Of a stretch of 64,000 bases of DNA, positions 10,966 to 23,784 are shown in pieces (position 1 is the stretch's first letter; the number at the start of each line of letters is the position of its first letter). Made by a program: the position numbers and the translations under genes. The stretch lies in the NCBI RefSeq assembly GCF_039555335.1, contig NC_092646.1:21163029-21227028 (forward strand), given 5' to 3'. This DNA is from Amphiura filiformis (taxonomy: Eukaryota > Echinodermata > Ophiuroidea > Amphilepidida > Amphiuridae). Under the pieces are notes generated by a model. The model did no database searches. It saw nothing but the letters and a program-made list of their open reading frames with translations, and was not told the origin of the DNA.

Positions 10966-11993
10966 GGGTAATACACAGATATTTCATTTGCGCAAACATA
11001 AGAGGAAACGGATCTAGCTAACCACATATTATAGGCGCATACATACAATACATTTTTGACGGGAATAGCAGATTTGGCATGTGTCCAGTTTCGTCATAAA
11101 AACAGCCAAGTTCAGTTTTTCCAATAGGTGTGGCTTGTACTTTATAGATTAATACACAGTGGATTAATACAGTTTAGAACCGAGTGCCTTAACCTTAGAA
11201 TGCAGTTTAATTTGTACATCAAATGAAACCTAAAATTATCCCTGCAGCTGAAATGGGATCGCCCTCGTGAGGTCACGCGATGTTTTCATGGGGAGCCAAA
11301 TGCCTTGTTTGGTATCAGGAGGGCCAATCACGGGCATCCTTGCTCGTAGCCGTCGGTGGCCATTTTGTTGGCTAAGGCCATTCTCTGTCAGTTTTTCAGC
11401 AAGATCGGATGCAGAAATTTTTTATTCAACTATAAGACAACGAATAGGCCGTCGCAGCTTACAAAAAAGTGGGTAGTGGTGAATCCAACGGATGTGGACA
11501 CAAAACTAATCAAGGATACCTCGAATATGAACAACTGGAAAGAAAAAAAAGCAAGTAAGCTTACAGTTTACAGCACATCACATCACATGAAATGAATTGT
11601 GACGGTACAATGAACAGTCCGGAGTTGTTTGTATAACTCGATAAAACTTTCGTGGTCGATTTCTAAACAGTGATCTGAAGAAGTCATGCATGTACGAGTG
11701 CTATTGATTGGGATTGCCGGACTGGTGGTATGGAATAATTCTAATGTGTTGAAATATTGTAGGCGAGATCTTAAGCGCTCCACAGACTCCGCGTATTCAG
11801 CATCGAAGTGGTTACGTAATTCTCTTGGTTACCGGATCACGCTATTTTGATATGCCTTCAAGTGCCATATACTTTGTGTGGTGATTGTTTCGATCGTGGT
11901 TCATAACTCAAGCGCGTGATCCCGTTGACATAGTAACATTACGTAACTTCGATACTGAATTGTACGTACAATATTGTATGCAACCTATCTACG
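10966..11993. other. Noncoding spacer
   Basis: Contains a few open frames of 65-80 codons without recognisable domains. I see no gene. Confidence 0.3.
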
Positions 11994-12174
11994 TTATTTA
12001 ATCTATTGCCATTCTATTTCCAGTAATGTTTAAGTTCTAACGAATGTTTGATGACGAAAAATCGATAATATGTTACATACAATATCTAGCAGAAATATAT
12101 TATCGATTTTACGTCATCAAATATTCGTTAGAACTTAAACATTACTGGAAATAGAATGGCAATAGATTAAATAA
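11994..12174. repeat. Near-perfect 181-bp palindrome
   Basis: Arms of about 85 bp beginning TTATTTAATCTATTGCCATT mirror each other with only scattered differences, separated by a short loop near 12084. The conservation suggests a recent foldback insertion. Confidence 0.8.
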
Positions 12175-12419
12175 AGATATGCATATAACATATTACATAT
12201 ATGGCTACATTGAGTAGAGTGATTATTATGAAATGATCAAAACAAATTCATGGTAAATGATTTCTTATTCGTATCTATCAAACGAAGTCCAGAACTCTTG
12301 TACATTATTATTATGTTTTCATGGTTTAGTATATTAAGGTGTGTATATGAGTTCTATCATGCGTATTTTTTTTATGTATACTATTTTGTTCAGCATGTAG
12401 GCCCTATTTTTTTATTTTT

Positions 12420-12535
12420 TTTATTTAGTGGGTGTATTTTAAGATTCTGTGCAGCGCCGCGCCTTGAGGATGTTTTTACATCGTGGGGCGCTTTATAAAT
12501 CCCATGTATTATTATTAAATTGCAGTTAAATTAAG
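12420..12535 (+). mobile_element. Possible 3' tail of a LINE or SINE
   Basis: The phrase GCAGCGCCGCGCC followed by GGGGCGCTTTATAAATCCCA and ATTATTATTAAA resembles 3' ends of CR1/L2-like elements I know from invertebrate genomes. No reverse transcriptase is visible upstream, so only the tail may be present. Confidence 0.3.
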
Positions 12536-14944
12536 CACCTTTTGTCCTAGTAGATATTCACTGATAGACCAGGGGTAGTCATTTAAAGAAGCAAAAAGAA
12601 TTTCATATAACATAATTAATGTACATTGCTATAAGAGTGTTATCAAGTTTGGTGAAACAAATGGTTTTCTTTTTGTACAAAGAACAATTCTTCATCATTA
12701 TTAACTTTGGTAAATCAAAGTTATGATTTTAAACGTACTGTAGGACAGATTCGTTCACCATGTATGGCAAATTGACCTTATAGTTTCATTTATCGGTAAA
12801 TTGGACACTAAAACATTTGTCCTAGTTGGTATGTACAAATAGGCTATGTGTCCCGGGCTATGTGTAGTCCGAAACAGACGGAAATTCATAGATTATAGTA
12901 ATGTATGTCAGTGTTTTAAATAGGTTATCACCTAGTTTTTACTAGATGACTGCCTAGCGAATTCATATAAGTCCGCGGCATTTTATATTCTCTCCATTGG
13001 TATTATGGAGCTTTTTATTTCCTCCTCCGAGGAGATGATCGTGTAGAGGATTGCCTAGCGAAATATTTGTCCATTGGTATATGGTCATGTTTTTTAAACT
13101 GGGACCCTAAAAAAGGTGGTGCTGTCACATTTTGCTAAATCATTTTGTCTACTTATTCCTATATTTTTGCTAAAATTCATCATGAACAAATGGTTTTGGT
13201 CTTATTTTGAAGATAAATTATTAATCTAATGAATTAATAACGAATACAATTAAACAAATGTATTAATTAATTACAACAGCATAATTAAGTTAATTAGTCA
13301 GGGGTGGTGCCGGAAGTGGAGGAGCCGGAAGCGGAGGAGCTCTGTGTAATTCCAATGGGAAGTTGATGTTCATTAATAAAATTTATGCACTTTGTTGCCT
13401 AGTAGAAGTAAAAATGCATTTTGCATAATGTTAATCTTATTTTTTAACTTTCTATAACTATAATTGCCTAGTTAATCTTAATGAACTTAGTAATTAAGGA
13501 TTTAACAAGCTTTTAATTATTGCAGTGGAATGTGGGTCATACAATACAATGGGCTTTAATTTTGCATGCATGCATATGAAATAAATTTCAATATTGTTTT
13601 ATCTTTGAAATATGAAATAAATCTTCTAAAAGGAGATTATTACAGTCAAAGGATTTAATCTGATGACATATTGATCTCTGGTTATTGTTAAATAGTTGAT
13701 TGATGTAGGCTAATTGTACATGTATTGTACATGTACCTTTGTTACTAACTATTCACTGAATATTGATTTTTGGAACACCCTATATAGGAATTGGATATTT
13801 AAATTTGATATTATAGCAATTCTGTAAACTATTTTGAATATATCTTCCAAATTTAATGGCACTTAGGGAAATTTTACATAAATTTAAAAAATTAATTTAC
13901 AACTTTTTTTCACACCCTGTATAACACAATGGGCTTAACAAATATAGTGCAAACTATACATTTAATGAAAGGACTAACTGTGTACATTCCAAATATCAAG
14001 TTCATTTTTCAATTTAATATACTATGTAGAAATATTGGAGCGGTAAAGAAATTTAATTTTTCGGTATTTTTCAGTGGAATCACCCTGTATACTTTTTGGT
14101 ACACCCTGTATATCCATTCAAACTTTACAGATTTGCAATCATGACAATATATGCTTTCTAAAATGTATACTTTTACTAGTTTGGGTGAAAACTTTTTGAA
14201 ATATAATCAGAAATACAAAAAAGGAGTTGATTTTTGACAAATTGCAAGATGTGACACAATTGGGTCCCACCTCAAAAAACATGACCATATGGAGCTTTTC
14301 CTCCTCGATAAGGAGTTGATCGCTAGATGAGTGCCTAGCGAAATAGTTCCAAGGGGAACTCTTGGGTTATAGGCGCAACTAGCTTCCCAGTAATTGTTGG
14401 GATGCTCGGTCGGGTATTTACTTCGGGCGAAAAAGTTGTCCAGAAATCATTATTATTTGGCTGATTCCAGGGAATTTTCTAAAAACATTGCTTGAATAAA
14501 TTATGCGTTCTTTCTGAATGGCTGACCAGAGGCCCAAATTTTGGTGTAAGTGCTTTCGTCATTTCAGTGTCTGGGGATAATTACTTAGCCATATTTTGTA
14601 ACACGGACTACGAAGGGGGGGGGGGGGCACCCCCTCTATGGTAATCTTTAACGACCGGTCTTACCCCCAGATAAGGTGCTGGGGTAAAAATTGTATCACT
14701 AAAATGAGCGCCAAGGATGGATCTACGATTAGCTTAGGTCGTGTGGGCGTAAACGCGTGCGTTTTTTTATGACAGATAAAAAATCTTGGGGGAGGGAGGT
14801 TGGTACAGCACACAACACACCCCCTCGTAATTCTAGGGTTAAACTGTACGAACTCAACCTGTTGATGTGTATGAAGACAGAGTGTGATGTGGATTTGTGC
14901 AAATGCTCTATTTTCAAGACGGGGGACGGTGATTTCGACATCAC
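12536..14944. other. Long noncoding stretch
   Basis: The block ATGGAGCTTTTTATTTCCTCC...GCCTAGCGAAAT around 13005-13065 recurs at about 14285-14345, with ATGGTCATG / CATGACCAT and GGGACCC / GGGTCCC inverted next to it (13083-13110 and 14262-14290). That outlines a ~1.3-kb segment with partly inverted ends, possibly a decayed transposon. An unlinked G-run lies near 14616-14627. No gene found. Confidence 0.4.
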
Positions 14945-15512
14945 TTAAGGGAACTGGAATGAGCGTTTTGAGCGTTTCGACAGTATTTTTGTGGGACATG
15001 AGAGCACATCAGACATATCGAATTGCATTCTGAATACGAAGAATGTCCTTCTGATATCAAATAATTTTCATTTTATGAAATTTACTATATAATACAAATT
15101 TTATGACAAATCAATAAAATTTGATATTTTTCACATTTTTGAGATATAACAGTCCTCGAAGTAAAAATTTTTCCCAAAAGACCTATTTTTTTTTGGTGTT
15201 TTGGGAAAAAATCCATATCTTCAATACGAAAGGTCAACATTTTCAATTGATCGTCGGCTTTTCATCCCACCTACATACACTTTAAATATAAATCATCAGA
15301 TTTATAAAGTGTACTTCGAGTACTGTTAAATATCAAAAATATCAATTTTTAATGATTTGCCATAAAATGTGTATTACATTGCGAATTTAAAAAAATCAAA
15401 ATTATTTGATATCAGAAGGACATTCTTCGTATTCAGAATGCGATTCGATATGTCTGATGTGCTCTAATGTCCCACAATAAATACTGCCCAAACGTTCATA
15501 CCCCTTCCCTTA
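14945..15512. mobile_element. Foldback element, family F1, copy 1
   Basis: Starts TTAAGGGAACTGGAATGAGCG; the left arm continues GTGGGACATGAGAGCACATC and CATTCTGAATACGAAGAATG. The right arm is its reverse complement, with a centre around TTTTTTTTGGTGTTTTGGG. No coding capacity. The right TTAA is degraded (TTAT). Confidence 0.8.
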
Positions 15513-16437
15513 TAGTCCAGTCAATCTAAACAAATTAGTGGTGTCACCCACCACTAATTGCAACAGAATTTTTTTCACTTTTATACATTTTAGAGATGTC
15601 CCTGAACATCATACCAAAAGTATACCGAAATATACTTGGTGGAAAGGTAGTTTTGGCGGGAAAAGGTCATACAGGGGTCAAATTTCAAAATTGCTTTAAT
15701 CATTTTAAAAACTATACCAAAGCATTCCTCTAGTCTTAAGGATTCAGAAAAAGTATAGTTTGTCATATCTGTGATGTACCATTCTCAAGTTATAAGCAAA
15801 AAGGTCAAAGGTCAAATTTTGGGCTCCACGTGGGTGAACTTCGAAAAAATGCTCCGATCTCCTTACAAATGGTCTCAATGTCTTCGTCCTTTAAAAACAC
15901 TCCAAAATAAGAATAGTTTGCCATATCTTGGATGCTTTGTTACCTAGGTAGCAGGGTAAAAGAGGTCATTGACCATTGAACTCTATTGACCCCGACCTAG
16001 TTTTCGATGTTACGCATGTAATTAAACAACCTAAACAGTGCAAATATTCTCTAAATGAATTATGTTTGCAAGCCGAACAATTTGAGACCATTTTGGTTTA
16101 AATCAGACAATTTTAGTTTTTGACCTCTGTTGAACCCAACATTTGACCTTTGACCTTTTCGGCTATAACTCAAGAACCGTACATCACAGGTATGGCAAAC
16201 TATATTTTTTCTGAATCCTTATGACTAGAGGAATAATTTGGTATAGTTTTTCAAATGATTGGAGCAATTTTGAAATTTGACCCCTGTATGACCTTTTCCC
16301 GCCAAAAACTACCTTTCCACCAAGTATATTTTAGTATACTTTTTGTATGCTGTTCAGGGGACATCTCTGACATTCATAGGAGTGAACAAAATTCTGTTGC
16401 AATTAGTGGTGAGTCAAAACCCACTTTGACTGGACTA
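15513..16437. mobile_element. Foldback element of ~925 bp
   Basis: Ends TAGTCCAGTCA and TGACTGGACTA. The arms run inward for several hundred bases (AATTAGTGGTG, GACCCCTGTATGACC, TTTGACCTTTGACC and complements), with an unpaired middle near 15850-16100. Different family from F1 although it abuts copy 1. Confidence 0.75.
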
Positions 16438-16550
16438 TTAATTATACAGATGTTTCGGACACGCAGTGACGCAAACAATACAACAAGGTTATTACGTATT
16501 TAACAACTTTGATTGTCGTTATTTATTTACACCATGCACGATTTCTGTGA

Positions 16551-17160
16551 TTAAGGGATCGGAAAGCAACGTTTGTGGGACCTGAGAGTACATCAGACAT
16601 ATCGAATTGCATTAAAAGGAATGTTCTTCTGATACCAAATAATTTTAATTTTTTTTTAATTCGCGATAATACAAATTTTATGACAAATTATTACTTGATA
16701 TTTAACAGTCCTCGAAGTAAACTTTATAAATCGAATGTTACAGTGTACGTAACTAGTAGGAAAAGTCGCCCATCGTTCGCAATTTTGACCTTTTGTATCA
16801 AAGATATACATTTTTTTTTCCTAAAAAGACCTAAAATTATAGGTCTTTTTTTGGAAAAATGTATATCTTCAAAACAAAAGGTCAAAATTTTCAAATGATG
16901 GACTGCTTTTCCCCCCAGCTACATATACTTGAAGTACATATCATTAGATTGATAAAGTTTACTTCGAGGACTGTTTATGTCAAAAATATCATATTTTTAA
17001 TTATTTACCATAAAATTTGTATTATATCGCGAATTTCAAAACATCAAGATTATGTGATATAAGAAGGACATTCCTCGTATTCAGAATGCAATTTGACGTC
17101 TGATGTGCTCTCATGTCCCACAAAAAAATACTGTGCAAACGTTACTATCCGATCCCTTAA
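16551..17160. mobile_element. Foldback element, family F1, copy 2
   Basis: Bounded by perfect TTAAGGGATCGG and CCGATCCCTTAA ends. The arms contain GAGTACATCAGACATATCG and its complement. The centre is AAAAAGACCTAAAATTATAGG. This copy best shows the TTAA borders on both sides. Confidence 0.85.
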
Positions 17161-17928
17161 AGAGGAAACTATGTACATTCTTTATTTAGTTGATCGATAA
17201 ACTACTGATAATGACGACATGATATGGTTACAATATTTATAATCGATTTACCAACAGATGTTTCAGCTGTTCATGAAAGATTTTTGCTTAATCATATAAA
17301 AATTATTATGCTACGGGTGTCATGTGATGTATTGAAAATGACTGTGCTTTAGCATGTTTAGGGTACCCGAAAGACCAAATTGAGGACTATATCTACGCCG
17401 TCACGCCTCACAGTCACGCCTGTATCAAAATGAATTTGACTCACTATGCAATCCGTGGATTCCGTTCACTACTTGCGAGATTTTTACATCAGTGTTTCCA
17501 CTGCATCAAGCAAAGTAGAATTTTCTGTACATCATCTTTACGGTCTACGTTTCTACAAACAATATGCTAAAAAGATAATACCAGGGCTCATAATAATTTA
17601 TGCGGTATGATCAAGCAAATATAGTCGGACGTATGACATATTCAATTTATTGAGAGATCCTTATAGAATTGTAAACAGCATTTGCAAAGCTACATTTTGC
17701 AGCAAACCCCGTTGAATTTGGAAACAGTTCAAAAGATTAGAGCAGTTAAAGATTTTCCAAAACAATGGAGCTAATGGGAAACAAAAGGATATACTTTGTT
17801 TGGCTATATCTCAAAATCAACATTTCCGGCTTCTGACTGATTTTGCTTGATCACATCACATAATTATAATACTAGGGCTCTCAACATGTATGAAGTAAAT
17901 ACTTTTGATTAAAACACAAACTGCTTTT
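17161..17928. other. Noncoding spacer
   Basis: AT-rich, no recognisable gene or structured repeat. Confidence 0.3.
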
Positions 17929-18256
17929 TACGGAAGCACTGAAGGGACATTATGTCGTCATTTATCGTGACAACTCATCAAGTCGAAACTATCATGTAAA
18001 TTATCGTGACAACTCGCAATTATGTCGTCAATTATGTCATCATTTATCGTGACAACTCGCAATTATGTCGTCAATTATGTCGTCATTTATCGTGACAACT
18101 CATCAAGTCGAAATTATCATGTAAATTATCGTGACAACTCGCAATTATATCGTCAATTATGTCATCATTTATCGTGACAACTTGCAATTATGTCGTCAAT
18201 TATGTCGTCATTTATGTCATCATGACAACATGACATGTCCCTTCAGTGCTTCCGTA
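17929..18256. mobile_element. MITE with an internal minisatellite
   Basis: Terminal inverted repeats of 20 bp or slightly more, TACGGAAGCACTGAAGGGAC on the left and its complement on the right, enclose a tandem array of units built from AATTATGTCGTCATTTATCG and TGACAACTCGCAATT. At least five units are visible, some reading TCATCAAGTCGAAA. Short GCTTTT flanks on both sides may be the target duplication. Confidence 0.75.
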
Positions 18257-18283
18257 GCTTTTACATATTTAAGCCAAACTCTC

Positions 18284-18949
18284 TTAAGGGATCTAAAATG
18301 AGCGTTTATTGCGTTTCGACAGTATTTTTTGTGGGACATGAGATTACCTCAGACCTATCGAATTGCATTCTGAATACGAAGCATGTCTTTTTGATATCAA
18401 ATAATTTTAATTTTTTGAAAATCACAATATAATACAAATTTTATGACAAATTATAAAAATTTGATATTTTTCAAATTTTTGATATAACAGTCCTCGAAGT
18501 AAATTATAAAAATCTAATGACATATTCTTAAAGTGTATGTAGCAGGGAGGAAAAGCCGACGGTCAATTGAAAATTTGGACCTTTCATATTGAAGATATGG
18601 ATTTTTTCCCAAAAAGACCTAATTTTTTTTGGTGTTTTGGGAAAAAAATCCATATCTTCAATACGAAAGGTCAAAATTTTCAATTGATCGTCGGCTTTTC
18701 ATCCCACCTACATACACTTTAAGTATAAATCATCAGATTTATAAAGTTTACTTCAAGTACTGTTAAATATCAAAAATATCAATTTTAATGATTTGCCATA
18801 AAATGTGTATTAAATTGCAAATTTCAAAAAATCAAAATTATTTGATATCAGAATGACATTCTTCGTATTCAGAATGCAATTCGATATGTCTGATGTGCTC
18901 TAATGTCCCACAATAAATACTGTCCAACCGTTCATACCCCAGCCCTTAA
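18284..18949. mobile_element. Foldback element, family F1, copy 3
   Basis: TTAAGGGATCT on the left, AGCCCTTAA on the right. Long inverted arms with GTGGGACATGAGATTACC and the usual centre AAAAGACCTAATTTTTTTTG. Starts 28 bp after the minisatellite MITE. Confidence 0.85.
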
Positions 18950-19420
18950 ATTGCCCGGTTGAATATTCATTCAATTTGCCACCCCGAATTAGGGACAAAT
19001 CGTTTTCGACTGTATATTTAGTCGGGTGATTTTAATTTTCAACCTCGAGTTTTTTTTTCAATCAAAAGTAGTGATTCTCAATCTTTTAACGATTAAAGTT
19101 AGGGGCGAGTCTTCTTTGATTGAATTTTCTGTAGAAAGGATTGATTTTCATTGTTGTCCCGGATTAGGAACAAATTCTTTCCAGTTGAAAAAAGATTGAA
19201 ACTATTCACTCTAAACATTTTCAAATCTCATTCCAAACATATAATTATTATACATGCCATTTGGCAACACATTAGGCCTGTTAGGAGTAGCACATGATTG
19301 GATAGTGACATCAGCCTATAAAAAGGGTTAGAGTAAAAAAATCAATCTATTTTTCAATCTATTTAGATTGATTCCTATTATCAATCGTTAAAAGATTGAA
19401 ATATCTTAATCGGCCAGTGT
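18950..19420. repeat. AT-rich interspersed repeat (ATTGAAT family), third copy
   Basis: Shares ATTAGGGACAAATCGTTTTC and CAGTCGGGTGATTT-type phrases with the flanks of both P450 exon 1 copies (1330-1600, 5265-5560). The right part has opposing AATCAATCTATTTTTC and AAAGATTGAAA words. Confidence 0.55.
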
Positions 19421-19661
19421 AAGAGAGAAGTCCTTCCTTGTAAAATGCATAATTTGTTCACTCTTAGCAATCTGTAAACAAATTTGCCAATAAATTTCAG
19501 TAATACGATTTTTAAAAATCACGAAAATTGGAAACGGTCGTGTAATCATTTTGATATATCCTGTAGTATACGACGTTTATGTCGATCGACAACCTTGGCA
19601 GTATTTTTCCGACATTCGTCGCCTGACGAAGTCTGGATACTAGAACATGTAGAACAATATA

Positions 19662-20285
19662 TAAACACAGCCAAAAAAGAAAGTCTCCATTAGTTCCATC
19701 CCCATTTAATCAGAGTCTGATGAGTTTATGGCAAAATAATTTATATAATAGTTTTCTATACACTTTCCCTCAAACGTTGATACCAAATTTGATATAAAAA
19801 ATTTAATCATCATGAGCATAGGAGCCGTTGTTTGGAAATTCGTGCAATTTATAAAATGACAAATTACGAATTGACCACGCAAAATCCAATGCATGGTATC
19901 AGCTTATTATGTGGCCTGAAGCAACCCGTACATGAATCATTGCACACTTGCCTGCGCACAATTGAAAGAGCGGGTTATTTGATTTGCATTTTGACATGCA
20001 TGGGTAAACCTTTAACCTGCCGGCCTATTCAGGCGACGTAATTCTTGGTACTCACGCTAGCTCTGCTACGTGATACAATTCCCTATGTCATTTTTAAAAT
20101 TGCGCGAATTTCCAAACAACGGTTTCTATGCTCACGATGATTAAACTTTTGATATCAAATTTGGTATCAACATTTGAAGGAAAGAATATAGAAAACTATT
20201 ATATAAATTATTTTGCCATAAACTCATCAGACTCTGATTAAATGGGGATGGAACTACTGGAGACTTTCTTTTTTGGCTGTGTTTA
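19662..20285. mobile_element. Foldback element, family F5, copy 2
   Basis: Ends TAAACACAGCC and GGCTGTGTTTA. Internal arms contain CATCCCCATTTAATCAGAG and CGTGCAATTT. Strongly similar to 9225-9850. Confidence 0.75.
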
Positions 20286-20439
20286 TATGTAAATAGTCCA
20301 TCATCGTTGACTTACGCATACTGACGAGTATCAGGTTACTACAGACCGTCCCTATCATGCATATATACCTCGTGAACATGGTGAAGTATAGCGCGGGTAT
20401 AGGGACCAACAATTTACACACAAAAAAAATCTAGGCCCT

Positions 20440-21540
20440 ATATCGCTCATTCTACAAAATCCGGTGCCAATCCACTGTAAAATTGAAAAAATAAAGTTGT
20501 TCAAAAGACCTGCTTTTTGTGTTTTTAAGAGCAAATGTATCACTACTTTCAGATGTAAAAGATTGTCAACACCACTTGTATATTTTTCTTTCAGGACTTC
20601 ATGATGTTTTTAACACTAAAACTCAATGTAATGTGAGCTACGTTACCGGCTACAAAATGGGCTGGTTTTACTTAATCCAAGGTCATAAAAAGCAAACGAA
20701 AGATCACTTGAGTGAAATGTAACACCGATTTCACCATTTCATAGAAGTTTTGAAGATGCATTTATGAGTGCGTAACGTAGCTCACAGTAACGTAGTTCAC
20801 GGGTTTTTAATGTTTTTGATGTGATTTGCGAACGTTAGAATGTTATGTCGGTTAATTCTAATATAAATGGGGTTCGATCACTGGTACCTATCACATATTA
20901 TTAGGAAGTACTTGTTATACAAGTGCATACTATGGAATTCTGGTAACGTAGCTCACCAATCTTAACATGGTCGGTCGAAATTTCAATGTTTACAACATTT
21001 CTATGCCAAAAATGCTACAGCATCACGATTTTTACTGTTATTTTTAAAAACATATGAGTGTTTCCTTTCAAAAACCGTAAACTACGTTGATACCTCTGTT
21101 TTACGTATTTCCAATAATGTGTGTTAAAAAGTGGTAACGTAGCTCACAGCGTTTTCGTGGAAAGTGCAATTTATTTTAGAATTACACAAAGACGTTTTAA
21201 TCACTAAAAAATAATGTTGATATGCAATATGATGACGCCTTATCTAATTAAAAAACAACAAATATGTAAAGATATCGCATTTATTCAAAGAAAATATTAA
21301 GGATCAGATTTGACACTTAAGCAGTGGAAACGCAATTTTAGCGATTTTCGAGCCTTTGCAAGGGTTAATCAGGCTGAAGAAAGCATTTAAAGTATGGACA
21401 ACTATATATGTCCGTGTAGATCTCGTTTAGTTCTACCAGAAAAACAACATATTTGATGCCCTAAATGCTCGACAAAGTATTTGTGGACCAAAGAATGGAA
21501 AAAGGGCTATTGGCACCGGATTTTGTAGTATGAGCGATAT
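20440..21540. mobile_element. 1.1-kb element with 32-bp terminal inverted repeats and a repeated inner motif
   Basis: The left end at 20440-20471 includes ATCGCTCATTCTACAAAATC; the right end at 21509-21540 is its complement with a single mismatch. Inside, the 14-mer GTAACGTAGCTCAC occurs directly near 20772, 20944 and 21132, with a variant (GTAACGTAGTTCAC) next to the first and an inverted copy near 20634. I see no transposase; open frames are short. Confidence 0.6.
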
Positions 21541-21944
21541 GCTTCACACCACCAATGAACAATATTTTCGATATCAGTTCTAGTCTAAACATCAAAAATG
21601 ATTTAAAAGTTTTTATTTACAAATTCGAGGAGATTGGAAAAGGCACAACGTCGGATATGACAGACACGATGCGTTTGTCGTATTAGTACAATCCAAATAT
21701 GCAAAAACCACTATCATATTCGGCAACATTGACCGCTCCAAGCGAAACGTGGCTTTAACGAAGATTGTTCACTGGTCCGAAAAAAGGATTCGCTATGGTC
21801 CGAAAAATTAAAATGGGTTGCTAGTCCGAAAGTTAGGGTCATGAGAGTCAGAGTAATAGTTAGAGTCAGAGACACGGTTTAGAGGTTTAGAGTCAGAGGT
21901 AGGTTTAGGGTTTGGGCGCATTCTAGCGAACTTTCCGGACTACC

Positions 21945-22577
21945 AATAGACCTTTTTCCCTCTATCCCACAATGCACTATTCCAGGGGGTATGACGTAGT
22001 TCATCAACCTCATAGATCGTGTGCATCCGATGGTCTTTGCCAGGCCTTTGCAATTATTTTGTCTTAATATGGGCATACTGATTCCATATATGCGGATTAT
22101 CGTAAAGGCCATCGATGTTACTAATTATGTAATTATTGAATACACGAGTGATGCAGTTACGGAGCGATGCAGAACATCTGTGTAAGAGATTTATGTTTAC
22201 GTCTTATTTTCATCTCCGAAAAAAAAGTGAAACGGACGCCGACAAAATATCACTGCGTGTCCCGTCGTTAGTTTTTCACCATTAGGTCTATAAAATGTAT
22301 ACAAAGTTAGGTTTCAATAGCAGGAAACTTGTTTGGCTGAGGACACCATGTCCATAAGGCATAAAATGTTGTTTTTGCCCCGAAAGGTATTAGAGATCGC
22401 GGCGCCATTATCGTGATTATCGGGGATTCCTTTTTGTGATGAAGGCACCAGCCGAAATGTCCGTATTCCATAATGTAATGAACTTAACTCTGTACTCCCC
22501 CGGGGAGATGATGTAGTTTGCGACACTCATACCCCCCTGGAATAGTGCATGATGGGAAAGAGGGAAAAAGGTCTATT
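21945..22577. mobile_element. Foldback element, ~630 bp
   Basis: The arms begin AATAGACCTTTTTCCCTC and include CACTATTCCAGGGGG, mirrored near 22520-22577. The inner arms weaken toward the centre. No coding capacity. Confidence 0.7.
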
Positions 22578-22618
22578 CCTTGCTATTGTTCGGACTAACG
22601 AACTTTAGGTAGGACTAA

Positions 22619-22844
22619 CTTTGATCAGCTCGTAATCGGCGGGAATCATTAGGCCTTTACCACTACGCTGAAAAGTAGAACCATGTTGAGAGTAATATAG
22701 TTGATCTACCTGTTTTAAGGTATAGGACTTCAATTAATAATTTGTAATACTTCTGGCGAAATGTCACATGACAATTTCCCACATAAGATATATCGATATT
22801 ATTCCGCGATGCTGTAAGGCCGCCGATTACGAGCTGATCAAAGT
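22619..22844. repeat. Small foldback
   Basis: Arms of about 22 bp (TTGATCAGCTCGTAATCGG and complement) enclose a 180-bp middle. The flanking 22845-23217 shows nothing recognisable. Confidence 0.5.
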
Positions 22845-23217
22845 GTAGTGAACTCACCCCGCTGTACACTGCAAGAATGTCTGAAATGGCACGACTGGCT
22901 ACTTTGTACATTGTTTTCTATATTATTGTAGTTATGTAACGTTTCTTCGTGATATTTGTATATTCTGAATCAATAATATAATGAAGACCGTATAAGACAT
23001 TTTGGAACAGGTTCCAGATCACCGGGTTACAGTTTTCTTTGAGACAACCGTCGGCTGATTATCTTCACGAAAATAGTTTAGGCCTGCTGTTGATTACCGC
23101 CTTGATCTATGAGAATAATTAGACAAAAGAAAGTATTTAGAATTTCATTTTCATTTTTAATGCTGAAGGAAGTAGAAGTATAACAATTAAATACACTACC
23201 CACATCACACCCATGCT

Positions 23218-23700
23218 ACCCCCGGGGGGGGGGGGGGGGCACTCAAATTTAGAGTGACGGGTATGTGCCTACCGGCGTCGCGAAGTAGGGGCCTATCGGG
23301 TACAAAGCGCTATTTTAAAAAAGGGGGTCATTGGGTACAGACAAAACCAAAAAGGGGGTCATTTGGTATAATATTTCAAAAAAAGGGTCATCGGGTAGAA
23401 AATTTTGAAAAATGGAGCAAAATTTTGAAAGTTTTGGCATAATTTTGAAAAAATAGAGAAAAAATTTGAAAGTTTCGGCATTATCTTGTTGCATTTTGAT
23501 GATGGTATTCTAGAAAATCTAAAGGGGGTCATTGGGTAGCCGCAACCAAAAAAGGGGTCATTGGGTAGCCTCAACTAAAAAAAAGGGGGTCAACGGGTAT
23601 GACTTTTAAAAAAAGGGGGGTCATCGGGTATAATCGACTTCAAAGAGGGGGCCTATTGACAGGCACATACCTTCACTTCCAAAGTTGAGTGCCCCCGGGC
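23218..23700. mobile_element. MITE with CCCCCGGGGG...GCACTCA ends
   Basis: The left end has a G homopolymer followed by GGCACTCAAATTTAGAGTG; the right end reads AAAGTTGAGTGCCCCCGGGC. The interior is made of repeated AAAGGGGGTCATTGGGTA-like phrases. A related but distinct element is at 30308-30690 and a decayed one at 10601-10965. Confidence 0.65.
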
Positions 23701-23784
23701 ATACTACACATTCTAACTTATGCACTTCTTCTTCTCCTCATCTTCCTCTTGCTCTTCAATACATTATCCACGTTAAAAAAGGAC

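Noticed and set aside
12250-12498. 82-codon open frame ending in CAAPRLEDVFTSWGAL
   Set aside because: Hydrophobic low-complexity reading of a T-rich tract that runs into a probable LINE tail; no independent support as a gene.
17955-18225. CRISPR-like array
   Set aside because: Repeats are contiguous with no unique spacers and lie inside transposon ends in animal DNA.
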